A DNA stretch of 15,896 bases from Cloacimonetes bacterium UBA6081. Lineage in GTDB: Bacteria > Cloacimonadota > Cloacimonadia > Cloacimonadales > Cloacimonadaceae. The translations under genes were made by a program, and so were the position numbers. The stretch is from NCBI GenBank assembly GCA_002428685.1, contig DIXL01000111.1:1-15896 (forward strand), written 5' to 3'. This document shows positions 5,862 through 14,498 of this stretch, piece by piece (position 1 is the stretch's first letter; every line of letters begins with the position of its first letter). The notes beneath the pieces are model-generated. The model ran no database searches. It was not told where the DNA came from and saw only the letters and a program-made list of their open reading frames with translations.

Positions 5862-8800
5862 GTGAAAAAAGCACTGTTTCTTACCGCTGTCTTTGCGCTG
5901 CTGTTTTGTTTTGCCATGTCCCAACAAATTCCTTATGCAGCAGATAGCAAAGAGTATAATGACTATAAACTGGGTCTGATTGAAAAGGGCTGGATTCCCG
6001 CCTCCGCGGGAACGACAGAGAAAGATGCGGGAACGACAGAGAAAGATGCGGGAACGACAGAGAAAGATGCAGGAACGACAGAGAAAGATGCAGGAACGAC
6101 AGAGAAAGATGCGGGAACGACAGAGCATAAGACAGGGAAAACAGAATCAGATACTGGTAGCACGTATAAGGGTATGGTTCCTCTGGCATTCAACCGGCAA
6201 ACCCGTACCGGGCTTCTGATTCCCTATGATGCCGGTTTCCAGCTTGCTCTTAGCAGTAATGACGATAGTTACACATCTGCCATAGCCATGCCATTTGCGT
6301 TCGATTTTTATGGCAGCACGCAAACGGAATTCTATATCAATAATAACGGCAATATCTCCTTTGGCAATCCCTTTAGCACCTATACTTCCTCAGGATTTCC
6401 CATAGCCGAGTTTCCTATGCTGGCGGCTTTTTGGGCGGATGTGGATACGCGTCCGGCAGCATCAGGGCAGGTGTATTACAAGGTGGAACCCACCAGGGTA
6501 ACCGTTATCTGGGACGGAGTTGGCTATTATTCTAACCACACAGACAAGCTGAATACCTTTGAAGTTATCTTCACCAACGGGCTAGATCCACTAATCGGGA
6601 TCGGCAACAATGTAGCTTTTAGTTATGGTGATATGCAATGGACTACCGGCGATGCCTCCGGTGGCAGCGATGGCTTTGGCGGAACCCCTGCCACAGTTGG
6701 TTTAAACAAAGGTGATGGCATAAACTATGGCCTCATCGGCCGCTTTGATCATGATGGCTCGGATTACAACGGCCCCGGTGGTACTGCATCCGGAATCAGT
6801 TATCTGGATAATCAGCTATTCACTTTTAGCACCATGCAGGGCAACAATATCCCTCCCATTTTTACCGGAGTGCCAAGTTCTGCGGTGCTTTTGCAGGTGG
6901 GGGACAGCACTACAATCAACATTACCTCTGTTTCTCCCTTGCCTACCAATTTGGTGGATGCCGTAGTGCAACATGATTTCACGTCTGGTTTCTCGGTTTC
7001 AGTGGTTCCGGGCAACCCATGCAGTATTACCATAGAGATAAACGCACTTAGCACCAATCTGGGTTTGCACCCAATTAGTATCATAGCCTCGGATAACGGC
7101 AATCCGGTGCTTAGTTCTACTGCCAGTTTTAACGTAAATATCTATTCGCTTTCAGAGTATCTGCTGGCTGCCAACATCCTCAGTAAGGATATCAGTGTAA
7201 TTGACATGGCAAGTGGAACGGTTTATGGCCCGTTTTTAACTGGTCAATTGGGCACAGGTTCGCTATTGGATATTGTGGTCTCGCCAGATAACCAATTTGC
7301 GCTGGTTTCCAATTTTGAAGACAATACCGTGTATCATATTAACGTTTCCGACCCGCTAAACCCAAGCGTTATTGCTTCCTATTACCTTGGTTTTCCTGCT
7401 GAAGATATCGCCTTATCTCAGGATGGACGTTTTGCCTTGGTAGCCGATGGAGGCAACCAAACTTCATTGGCAGTATTGGACTTACAGTCTCGAACCACGG
7501 TTCAGATAGAAAACATCTCGCCCCGTTATGCTCAGGGAGTGTCGCTTGGTCCGGATGGCAAGGTTTTGGTAAATGACTGCAGCAATGGCTTTGTTTACCA
7601 GTATCTGTTAAATCTCCAAACCGGGCAGCTAAGCCCTACAACTGCTTCAGAGGCTGTTCCCTATACATTCAACACGGCTATACATCCCTCTGGAAATTAT
7701 GCCATTGCCTGTAGTGGCACAGACAATTCTACCAAAGTGTTGAAGCTTAATCAGGATAATACAATCACTACCTTACAAACCTTAAACGTAACCGGCTCGC
7801 AGTGTGCAAGATATTCTTCGGATGGCACCAAGGCATTCTTAGGTGTTACTGGATCAAGTCCAGATGCCCTTTATGAGTATAACGTTCAGCCCGATGGCAG
7901 CCTTGTTTTTGGCAATAGCTTCAATTTGCCCACCGATGCAGCAGGAGGTTATTATGGCGTAGATCCTGTGGCAATTTCTGCCAACAATGGTTCTGCCTAT
8001 ATTGCCAATATGTGTGATTCTTACCCCTACCTAACGGCAATAGACCTAATTACAGGCATGCAAACTCAGATTCAAACCGGCAGTCCAGTCGGACTGGCGA
8101 TTGCCAATACCGGCCTGAAAGCTCAATTCTCTTATAGTATTACAAATATAGGTTTTGGCAGCCAGGTGCAGTTTAACCAACACTCAATTGGTGCACCTAC
8201 CGCTTTCTTGTGGAACTTTGGGGATGGTGAAAGCAGCACCCTGGCAAATCCTTTGCATACCTATTTACTGCCAGGAGTTTACAGCGTCAGCCTAACCGTT
8301 TTCCGGGGTGCGATTAGCAATACCAGCACTCAAATCCTCAATATCTTCTTCGATCCCAATATTCATCTCACCCTGGCTGGCTCACCTTACTATTTTGCCA
8401 ATACCATCACAGTTTTGCCCAGCCAGTCTCTTACCATAGATAGTGGCGTGGTGCTAAACTTTGCCCCCGATACCGGTTTGGTAGTGAATGGGACTATCAA
8501 TGTAAGTGGTGCCACCTTTAGCGGTAACGAAACACAGGGATGGCTGGGAATTACTATCAACACCTCGCAAAGCCCCTTGGTATTTAACAACTGCACTGTC
8601 TGGCATGCCATCCAAGCCCTGAAGATTACCAATACCAGCTTTACGATTAACAATCTGCTGATTAATAAAACCAATATTTTCCCCGATGAAGTGGGAATCT
8701 GGGTGTTGGGTGCCTCAAACATTATTTTCAACAATGTCCAGGTGCTAAACTACACCCGCGGGATAGTGTTTAACAACGAAGACCTGCGCATTACCAGCAG

Positions 8801-11600
8801 TCCCACGCTTACTAATGTCCGCATTCGTAATACAAGCAGCACCATACGTCCTGTTAGCCGTGGTCTGGAAGTGATTGGTGCGGTTGGTCTTGCTATCACT
8901 GGCGCAGAAATTGAGGAATTTGACGAAGGTGTGTATTGGGACGGACAGGGAACCAGCGATTACCGCACCACTCCGACCCTCACCAATGTTCGTATCCGTA
9001 ATACCAGCAGCACTTTGCGCAGTGCCAGCTTTGGCTTGAAGCTGCTAAACCTAAGCAGCGTGATTGCGGATAACGATTCCATCGGTGGATATCCCATTGG
9101 TTTGGAGCTGGAGAATCTCGACACCAATCGCACCATCACTTCTGCCACGCTGACCAATGTTCGCATTCGCAACACCAGCAGCACTTTACGCACCGATACC
9201 TTTGGTGCCAAGCTAACCGGAAACATCGCTGCCACGGTGAATAACCTGGAAATTACCGATTACAGCACCGGCATGCTCTATCAGGGAACCGGCGAGGCAC
9301 AACGCGCCAGTGCAACCTTAACAAATGTTCGCATCCGCAATACCAGCAGCACTTTACGTAGTGCCGATAACGGTATCAAACTGATTGACCTTGGTTCCGT
9401 GGTGGTGGAGAATGACACTATAGAAGGTTACGCCAATGGCTTCAGCCTGGAAACAACCGAACAAACCCGCACCACCACCTCTGCCACGCTTACCAATGTT
9501 CGCATCCGCAATACCAGCAGCACTTTGCGCACGGAAACAACCGCCGCCAGCCTGAAAGGCAGCGTCAACGCCAGTATCGACAGTTTGGAGATAGAGGACT
9601 ACAGCACCGGTATCTATTACGAAGGTGATGGCCAACCCTTCGAGCGCACCACACCAACGCTCACCAATGTTCGTATCCGCAATACCAGCAGCACTTTGCG
9701 GGAACCGGTCAAAGGCATGGTGCTAAAGAACCTGGCAGCGGTGAATTTGCAGCAGAATATTATCTATCCCAATCTGACTGCCATCCGTGGTAACGCAGAA
9801 GGAAACGGGATTATTCTTGATGAAGTTGCTAACGCCAGCATCATGCAAAACAACATCTGGGGCTTGACTAATGGCCTAAAGCTGATTAACAGCGGCAACG
9901 TAAGCTTTACCGAGAACATCGTGTGGACCAATGGCGCAGAGCTGGATAATCCGGTTGATCCCCCCAACAGCGGAGCAATAATTACCAACAACGTCATTTC
10001 TTATTCCAATGGGATTTATCCAGGTGCGGGCAATGTTGATCTGGATCCCCTGTTTGTAGATCCCAATCAGGGTAATTTCTACCTCAAGCTTCGTTCTCCG
10101 CTCAAAAACACTGGAATTGGTGCCCTGCCCTTCGATTTTACTGCTTTGGCTGCAAACCGCACCTATAGCATGCACCGTGGCTGGAATTTGATGGGCGTGC
10201 CCTACACCACTTTACCGGGTCAAAACACCCCCGTAGCCATCTTTGCAGACGACATTAATCCCTTCTATGTGGCTCCCAATTACACCTCCATTGTGCAGAT
10301 GAACAGCAATGCCATGCCAGATTCTTTGGGGCATGTAACCTTTAACTACAGCGGAAGTTACAACATTCCGTCCGTGGTGCGTCCTGCGGTTGGTTATTGG
10401 GTAAATAATCCTTCCACCCAGGATGTGCCGGTGGACGTTTACGGCTTGATGGATGATGGCAGTTACAATCTGGAATTACCCGGTTCTCCCCTGCCCAATA
10501 ATGGCTGGTATCTGGTGTCCAATCCTTATGATCGTCCTATTCGGTTCAGCGACAGCACCTTGCTGCCATCTGGTGCCATGCTGCCCTGGGGCTACATTTA
10601 CCGCCGTGACACCAATAGCTATGTGATGGTGGATGCTGATCCGGCCAACGATAACGACTTCAACACCACAGACATACCACCCTGGTCGGCTTTCTTTGTG
10701 AAAGCCAATTCGCCTGCGGACCTGCTGTTTATCAATTATCCCGCCGATGACAGGCAAGCTCCGGCTCAGGACCTGGTTGCAAGCTCCAATTTCGGCTCGT
10801 CGCAAGTCCCCAAACCCGAATGGGAATTCACCCTGAATGCCGTAACAACCGGCCATGCAGATGCCGTAACCCTTGGTATCAGCAATGCTTCCAGCGAGGG
10901 CTATGATCCTATGGATGTGCCCGAACTGCCCTCAGCACCGGTGGTTTTGAACCGCGGACTGGACTTCTGCATTGCCAATAACGACTGGGAAATCAACCCC
11001 GGCACCTACACCAGAGACATCCGAAACAAGGAGACCAATTCCTGGAGCTGGCCTTTGCTGCTGAATCTGGAAGCCCTGCTGGAGAACGGACGCTTTGCAG
11101 AAAGTATTCGCATCAGCCCCGAATTTGCCGATAAACTGCCCGCCACGCATAGCTTTATGCTGCAAAACCCTGCCACAGGCCAAAGCATAGACCTGAAAAC
11201 TCAATCCCTGTTGCTGTCGGTGAATATCGACACCTCCAATCCGGCAGGCGGAGCCACCCCCTGGCTGATTCCCCTAACCCTAATGGCAAGCCCTGTGGAT
11301 GGTGGCCAACCGCAAGACCAGCGCGGGATTATCAGCACGGCAAACTACCCCAATCCCTTCAATCCCGAAACCACCATCAGTTATGCCTTGGGCTCAGATG
11401 CAGCCGTCAGCCTGGAAATCTACAACCTAAAAGGCCAGTTGGTGAACCGTTTGCTCAACACCAATCAAACCAAAGGCTCGCATAGCGTAGTGTGGAACGG
11501 AAAAGACAGCCAGGGACATAACGTGGCTTCCGGATTCTATTTCTACCGTTTGCAAGCCGGCGAAACCAGCCAAACCCGTAAGATACTGTTGATGAAGTAG
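5862..11600 (+). CDS. 1912-residue modular surface protein: NIDO-like, beta-propeller, PKD, beta-helix, Por/FlgD-like sorting tail
   Basis: The start is GTG at 5862, preceded by AGGGGGGAAG. Visible parts: signal peptide (1-20); a low-complexity AGTTEKD heptad stretch (about 48-90); a nidogen/NIDO-like domain (104-320, with FDFYGSTQTEFYINNNGNI and AAFWADVDTR); an Ig/cadherin-like domain (325-428); a YVTN-type beta-propeller (430-750, with VVSPDNQFALVSN and ALSQDGRFALVADGG); a PKD domain (752-830, with FLWNFGDGES); a right-handed beta-helix (835-1425, with six TLTNVRIRNTSSTLR repeats and a DPLFVDPNQGNFYL end); a beta-rich region opening with RGWNLMGVPY (1433-1640); and a C-terminal NYPNPFNPETTISYAL to KILLMK tail (1827-1912), matching the Por secretion/FlgD-like sorting family. 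It is therefore probably exported across the outer membrane and surface-attached. The role in adhesion or substrate binding is inferred. Confidence 0.88.
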   Translation: MKKALFLTAVFALLFCFAMSQQIPYAADSKEYNDYKLGLIEKGWIPASAGTTEKDAGTTEKDAGTTEKDAGTTEKDAGTTEKDAGTTEHKTGKTESDTGSTYKGMVPLAFNRQTRTGLLIPYDAGFQLALSSNDDSYTSAIAMPFAFDFYGSTQTEFYINNNGNISFGNPFSTYTSSGFPIAEFPMLAAFWADVDTRPAASGQVYYKVEPTRVTVIWDGVGYYSNHTDKLNTFEVIFTNGLDPLIGIGNNVAFSYGDMQWTTGDASGGSDGFGGTPATVGLNKGDGINYGLIGRFDHDGSDYNGPGGTASGISYLDNQLFTFSTMQGNNIPPIFTGVPSSAVLLQVGDSTTINITSVSPLPTNLVDAVVQHDFTSGFSVSVVPGNPCSITIEINALSTNLGLHPISIIASDNGNPVLSSTASFNVNIYSLSEYLLAANILSKDISVIDMASGTVYGPFLTGQLGTGSLLDIVVSPDNQFALVSNFEDNTVYHINVSDPLNPSVIASYYLGFPAEDIALSQDGRFALVADGGNQTSLAVLDLQSRTTVQIENISPRYAQGVSLGPDGKVLVNDCSNGFVYQYLLNLQTGQLSPTTASEAVPYTFNTAIHPSGNYAIACSGTDNSTKVLKLNQDNTITTLQTLNVTGSQCARYSSDGTKAFLGVTGSSPDALYEYNVQPDGSLVFGNSFNLPTDAAGGYYGVDPVAISANNGSAYIANMCDSYPYLTAIDLITGMQTQIQTGSPVGLAIANTGLKAQFSYSITNIGFGSQVQFNQHSIGAPTAFLWNFGDGESSTLANPLHTYLLPGVYSVSLTVFRGAISNTSTQILNIFFDPNIHLTLAGSPYYFANTITVLPSQSLTIDSGVVLNFAPDTGLVVNGTINVSGATFSGNETQGWLGITINTSQSPLVFNNCTVWHAIQALKITNTSFTINNLLINKTNIFPDEVGIWVLGASNIIFNNVQVLNYTRGIVFNNEDLRITSSPTLTNVRIRNTSSTIRPVSRGLEVIGAVGLAITGAEIEEFDEGVYWDGQGTSDYRTTPTLTNVRIRNTSSTLRSASFGLKLLNLSSVIADNDSIGGYPIGLELENLDTNRTITSATLTNVRIRNTSSTLRTDTFGAKLTGNIAATVNNLEITDYSTGMLYQGTGEAQRASATLTNVRIRNTSSTLRSADNGIKLIDLGSVVVENDTIEGYANGFSLETTEQTRTTTSATLTNVRIRNTSSTLRTETTAASLKGSVNASIDSLEIEDYSTGIYYEGDGQPFERTTPTLTNVRIRNTSSTLREPVKGMVLKNLAAVNLQQNIIYPNLTAIRGNAEGNGIILDEVANASIMQNNIWGLTNGLKLINSGNVSFTENIVWTNGAELDNPVDPPNSGAIITNNVISYSNGIYPGAGNVDLDPLFVDPNQGNFYLKLRSPLKNTGIGALPFDFTALAANRTYSMHRGWNLMGVPYTTLPGQNTPVAIFADDINPFYVAPNYTSIVQMNSNAMPDSLGHVTFNYSGSYNIPSVVRPAVGYWVNNPSTQDVPVDVYGLMDDGSYNLELPGSPLPNNGWYLVSNPYDRPIRFSDSTLLPSGAMLPWGYIYRRDTNSYVMVDADPANDNDFNTTDIPPWSAFFVKANSPADLLFINYPADDRQAPAQDLVASSNFGSSQVPKPEWEFTLNAVTTGHADAVTLGISNASSEGYDPMDVPELPSAPVVLNRGLDFCIANNDWEINPGTYTRDIRNKETNSWSWPLLLNLEALLENGRFAESIRISPEFADKLPATHSFMLQNPATGQSIDLKTQSLLLSVNIDTSNPAGGATPWLIPLTLMASPVDGGQPQDQRGIISTANYPNPFNPETTISYALGSDAAVSLEIYNLKGQLVNRLLNTNQTKGSHSVVWNGKDSQGHNVASGFYFYRLQAGETSQTRKILLMK
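5995..6131 (+). repeat. Palindromic REP-like element inside the ORF with expanded 21-nt tandem
   Basis: A perfect stem TTCCCGC (5995-6001), loop CTCC, GCGGGAA (6006-6012) is preceded by GGCTGGA. This matches the widespread palindromic intergenic repeat whose other strand reads FPRRRES. From its right arm, a 21-nt unit is repeated: 6006-6026, 6027-6047, 6048-6068, 6069-6089, 6090-6110 and a partial sixth (6111-6131). Units 4 and 5 carry GCAGG in place of GCGGG. In frame it encodes AGTTEKD heptads just after the signal peptide of the large surface protein. Confidence 0.9.
8805..9701 (+). repeat. Six 45-nt repeats spaced 171 nt apart in the beta-helix
   Basis: Near-identical 45-nt cores encoding TLTNVRIRNTSSTLR lie at 8805-8849, 8976-9020, 9147-9191, 9315-9359, 9486-9530 and 9657-9701. 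Spacing is 171 nt (57 codons) except one interval of 168. The segments between cores are far more diverged and alternate in type: after copies 1, 3 and 5 they resemble EIEDYSTGIYYEG, after copies 2 and 4 they resemble GLKLLNLSSV...DSIGGYPIGLELE. The underlying unit is thus about 114 codons with two half-units. Confidence 0.93.
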
Positions 11601-11765
11601 TACGGTTTAGGAAGCAAGATACTGAAATGGCATGGGTGTAATTAGGAGAATTGCATCTTCAGAAAAGAGAAAATCTTTACATAAAGATGCGACAAAATAT
11701 TGGTATTGACAAATAATCATTAGTTATAAAGCATGCAGTTAGATAAAAAATCCCTTGGCGGAATC
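11601..11765. other. Intergenic region with overlapping hairpins
   Basis: Two mutually exclusive hairpins can form. GCATCTT (11653-11659) pairs with AAGATGC (11684-11690) across a 24-nt loop, or ATCTTT (11673-11678) pairs with AAAGAT (11683-11688) across a 4-nt loop. No U-run follows either, so neither is a convincing intrinsic terminator. No small gene is visible. Confidence 0.4.
11706..11730 (+). promoter_or_regulatory. Weak promoter candidate upstream of the 11766 gene
   Basis: TTGACA (11706-11711) is followed by TATAAA (11725-11730). The spacer is only 13 nt, shorter than the 16-18 nt preferred by sigma-70, and the promoter consensus of this lineage is unknown to me. It lies 36 nt before the ATG at 11766. 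Confidence 0.2.
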
Positions 11766-12221
11766 ATGAAGAAAGTTGCATTACTGCTGATTGGAGCACA
11801 GATAGCCCTGCTGTCATTAGCATGGGCATACCCCATTAATGAAATAGGGGCGAACTTCAAAGGGCTTGATAAAAACTATGCCAAAACACTGACCAAATAG
11901 TATGTCTATCATGGGACGGTCAGTGCGGAAGTTTTTAGAATTACTCCTCCAAAAGTAGAAGCACCATTAGAATCGGTTTACGAATTATATGCGTGTTTCA
12001 ACCCACCCTACCGGCGGCTTGCCGATGAAAAGGGTAAGACGCTTTGGAAGACTTCTGATTTTGTTATGGATTTTGATAACGGTCAACAGGTGGAGTCCAT
12101 TGATATCAATGATAAAACTGTAACTTGGACACCGAAGGATATTCCTTCCGGGTTATATATTGTCAAACTGGTTGAGGGCTCAAAAACTATTGAAAGCCAC
12201 TTGATTTCATACCTTAAGTAG
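11766..12221 (+). pseudogene. Small secreted protein gene interrupted by an in-frame amber codon
   Basis: From ATG 11766 the frame gives a clear signal peptide (MKKVALLLIGAQIALLSLAWA) and runs 44 codons to TAG at 11898-11900. It then stays open for another 106 codons to TAG at 12219-12221. The downstream part reads like real protein and ends in TWTPKDIPSGLYIVKLVEG, similar to the last strands of the Por/FlgD-like tails in this locus. One C-to-T change in a CAG codon would explain the break. TAG is also the terminal stop of the genes ending at 4979, 5852, 11600, 12725 and 14822, so recoding is unlikely. No good in-frame restart follows the amber codon. A sequencing error is possible. The next gene starts 8 nt downstream, so the pair was probably an operon. 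Function unknown. Confidence 0.7.
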
Positions 12222-12229
12222 GGGGATTT

Positions 12230-12568
12230 ATGAAACTAATTCCTTTGGCGATAATGTGTATGCTGGTATCAGTAAACTTGTCTGCACAGATTGACAGCAC
12301 TTTTGTGCGTTATTACTACCCCACAACCCAAACTTTACCAGCATGGGAAGCCTTTCCAATTAGTCAAACGCTAGCAGCTAATGTATTCAAAGCTTATGAT
12401 GGGAATTTTGTATTGCAAGCATTGGCTACCTATCACTCTCCTCCCCCCGAATGGGTATTCCCCCAATCACCTATGATGCTTTACTCCCGCAGCGGTGGTT
12501 ATCAGAACACAGTATTCGGACCTCAATTCGGAGGGGACATAGTTGAAGGGTACAATGAGCCCTTGTAG
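12230..12568 (+). CDS. Short secreted protein, probably the 5' remnant of a larger gene
   Basis: The 112-residue frame starts with a signal peptide (MKLIPLAIMCMLVSVNLSAQ). The ATG at 12230 is preceded by AGGGGGATTT. The mature part (DSTFVRYYYPTTQTLPAWE, then AANVFKAYDGNFVLQALATY) resembles the beginning of long beta-propeller-like surface proteins, where such an opening is followed by many repeats, but it stops at YNEPL. No sorting tail or complete domain is present. A coding-like stretch in another frame (around 12576-12704, including IQIGKGYNDFLAYT) follows after two closely spaced stops, suggesting frameshift decay. It may still be a short expressed peptide. I do not recognise the family. 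Confidence 0.5.
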   Translation: MKLIPLAIMCMLVSVNLSAQIDSTFVRYYYPTTQTLPAWEAFPISQTLAANVFKAYDGNFVLQALATYHSPPPEWVFPQSPMMLYSRSGGYQNTVFGPQFGGDIVEGYNEPL

Positions 12569-12724
12569 CCCATGAAATTGGGAGAAAGCCATACAAATTG
12601 GTAAGGGCTATAATGACTTCTTGGCTTACACTATATGCTGCAGACAAGGTGTCCGTAGCTACTGCACATCATCACTTCATCACTTTGTTACTACATCACC
12701 TCAGCTATCTTAAAAAACTGCGTT
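12569..12724. other. Possible out-of-frame continuation of the 12230 gene
   Basis: Frame +3 (codons from 12576) reads NWEKAIQIGKGYNDFLAYT and stays open to a TAA near 12711. This looks more like protein than random sequence, but the support is only visual. No terminator is evident between this end and the convergent pyrophosphatase gene. Confidence 0.25.
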
Positions 12725-14368
12725 CTATTCCTCTTTCAGCACATGCAGCACTTCGGGCAGCAACTGCTTTTTGCGGGAGAGCACATCCGGCAGGTGGAAT
12801 GTGTTTTCATCGATGCGTCGATAAATCAGATTGTCTGCCAGACGGAAACTGGTGCTCAGCAGGATGCTTTCCTCCCCGATAATATCTGTAATCAGCAACA
12901 TTGCCCAATCCAGGGCAAATTTATCTTTGGCTCTGTAGATGGCATCCAGAAAGCGTGATTTTACTGAATCCAAATCACTTAGCGTAATAACTTCCATCTG
13001 AGCAATGCCAACGCGAAAACCTTCTTCTCGGTAAATCTTAAAATCACGCGAGATGGCTTCATCGGGATCTGCGGCTCCCAGGGAAGCAGCATGGCGAAAG
13101 ATTTCCCTGCCCCACTCTTCCACATTCAGCTTAGCCAGTTCTGCCAGTTCTTCTGCGGCACTGATGTCTTCCGGCGTGGTGGTTGGTGAGCGCAGAATAA
13201 TGGTATCGGACAGAATGCCGGAAAGCAACATCGCAGCAATACTTTGGGGGATTTCCAGGTTTCGGCTGCGGATGTGTTTGTAAACCAGGGTGCAAGAGCT
13301 TCCCAGCGGGTCGGCATACACATAGATAGGCTTGTTGCTGCGAATGGTTCCCAGCCTGTGATGATCAATTATTTCCACAATATCTGCCTGGTCAATACCT
13401 TCCACCGAATGGGCAAGCTCATTGTGATCCACCATAATCACTTTGTGGCGGGGAGGGTCAATCAGCCGTGAATTGGTTACCAGCCCACTCAGCTTTGTCC
13501 CATCCAGCACCGCGATGCCATGATGATCTACATTCATCAGGATCATTTTGATTTCTTTCAGGCTGTCTATGCGCTTTAGGACAGGTAAGCCCTTGTTGGC
13601 TATCACTTTGGCAGGAGTGCTAATCCTAAGCAAGCGGATGGTTTCGGCGGTATCCACTTTGGACACAAAGATCCAGCCCTTGAAGGTGGAGGTATCCAAA
13701 TTACTGCACTCTGCTTCCGTCATTCCGGTCAAAATCACAATCGGGAAGTCCCGTTGCAGCGCATATTCTATTACGTCCATCCGGTTTCCGGCAATCAGCA
13801 GTGGATAGGCATTTGGTGAGGATTTCAGATTCTTGTCAAGTCTGTTTATAAAGGTTTCAAAAGCCATTGCTCCCACCATCATCTGCAAAGTGTATTCCTC
13901 TTCGCTGCCATTTTTGAGGTAATAGCCTGGAATCACTTTAAACAAATTCTCGGGACGCAAGCAGTAAAAGGGGCGCTCATCATACTGACGGGGCATAAAA
14001 TAATGCGCTATTTCGTGCATGGATATCAGCCCCAGATAGTTTTGCTCAGCATCCACAATCGGCACCGTGCGCACCTTTTTCTCTTCCATCAGCTGCGTAA
14101 CATAGCCTACAGGCTCATTTTCGTGCATGGTGTAAAGATCGCATAGCATCAAGTCTTCCGCTTTGGGATACACATCACGAATCAAAGGCGGAATCGCCAG
14201 CCCCAGATGCTCAAATACAAACCGGGTCTGGGGGTTCAAATTACCCAGAATACCGGCAATAAACCTGCCTTCCGGCTCCGTTTGAGCCTTATACCATGCA
14301 TAACAAAAGGGTGCACACACAGAATCTGTGTCGGGATTGCGATGACCAATAATAAACGTTTTTTGCAT
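12725..14368 (-). CDS. ppaC: Manganese-dependent inorganic pyrophosphatase, family II, with CBS and DRTGG domains
   Basis: It hydrolyses pyrophosphate to two phosphates in the cytoplasm, pulling biosynthetic reactions forward. The protein has 547 residues. The N-terminal DHH-phosphoesterase motif GHRNPDTDS gives metal ligands His9, Asp13 and Asp15. Between the two halves of the catalytic domain sit a CBS motif (about 74-125), a DRTGG-like domain (about 196-255) and a second CBS motif (about 264-304). The catalytic part resumes with VDHNE (314-317), IDHHRLG (DHH at 335-337) and LSDT (near 388), and the DHHA2 domain ends with SRKKQ (531-535), which binds substrate phosphates. In this subfamily the CBS/DRTGG insert binds adenine nucleotides that modulate activity. 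I chose ATG 14368 because the HRNPDTDS motif follows at once; an upstream TTG (14449) would add 27 residues unlike the family. The ribosome binding site is weak. It is divergent from the TfoX-like gene. Confidence 0.93.
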   Translation of the reverse strand: MQKTFIIGHRNPDTDSVCAPFCYAWYKAQTEPEGRFIAGILGNLNPQTRFVFEHLGLAIPPLIRDVYPKAEDLMLCDLYTMHENEPVGYVTQLMEEKKVRTVPIVDAEQNYLGLISMHEIAHYFMPRQYDERPFYCLRPENLFKVIPGYYLKNGSEEEYTLQMMVGAMAFETFINRLDKNLKSSPNAYPLLIAGNRMDVIEYALQRDFPIVILTGMTEAECSNLDTSTFKGWIFVSKVDTAETIRLLRISTPAKVIANKGLPVLKRIDSLKEIKMILMNVDHHGIAVLDGTKLSGLVTNSRLIDPPRHKVIMVDHNELAHSVEGIDQADIVEIIDHHRLGTIRSNKPIYVYADPLGSSCTLVYKHIRSRNLEIPQSIAAMLLSGILSDTIILRSPTTTPEDISAAEELAELAKLNVEEWGREIFRHAASLGAADPDEAISRDFKIYREEGFRVGIAQMEVITLSDLDSVKSRFLDAIYRAKDKFALDWAMLLITDIIGEESILLSTSFRLADNLIYRRIDENTFHLPDVLSRKKQLLPEVLHVLKEE

Positions 14369-14498
14369 GTTGCCAGAAACGCTATTGCAGGCAAGCTTGT
14401 CAAGCCGGATTTTGCTTCCGCTTAGGAAATCCGGTTCTACTTGACACAATCTTACTTAAATCGACTTTGGAACCCACAGAGTTTTTTAGGAGATTTTA

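Noticed and set aside
5829..6193. Minus-strand ORFs with FPRRRES or SVVPASF repeats
   Set aside because: They are the antisense reading of the 21-nt tandem and palindrome inside the large surface-protein gene.
8805..9701. Regularly spaced 45-nt repeats as a CRISPR array
   Set aside because: They are in frame inside one ORF, spacers are ~126 nt and related to one another, and they encode beta-helix sequence.
11898..11900. TAG as a recoded (pyrrolysine-like) codon
   Set aside because: Several neighbouring genes end in TAG, and no recoding machinery or signal is visible in the window.
12598..12958. Plus-strand ORFs overlapping the end of the pyrophosphatase gene
   Set aside because: They are antisense to the conserved DHHA2 region and have no independent support.
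14441..14446. TTGACA between the divergent pyrophosphatase and TfoX-like genes as a -35 box
   Set aside because: No acceptable -10 element lies 16-18 nt downstream.
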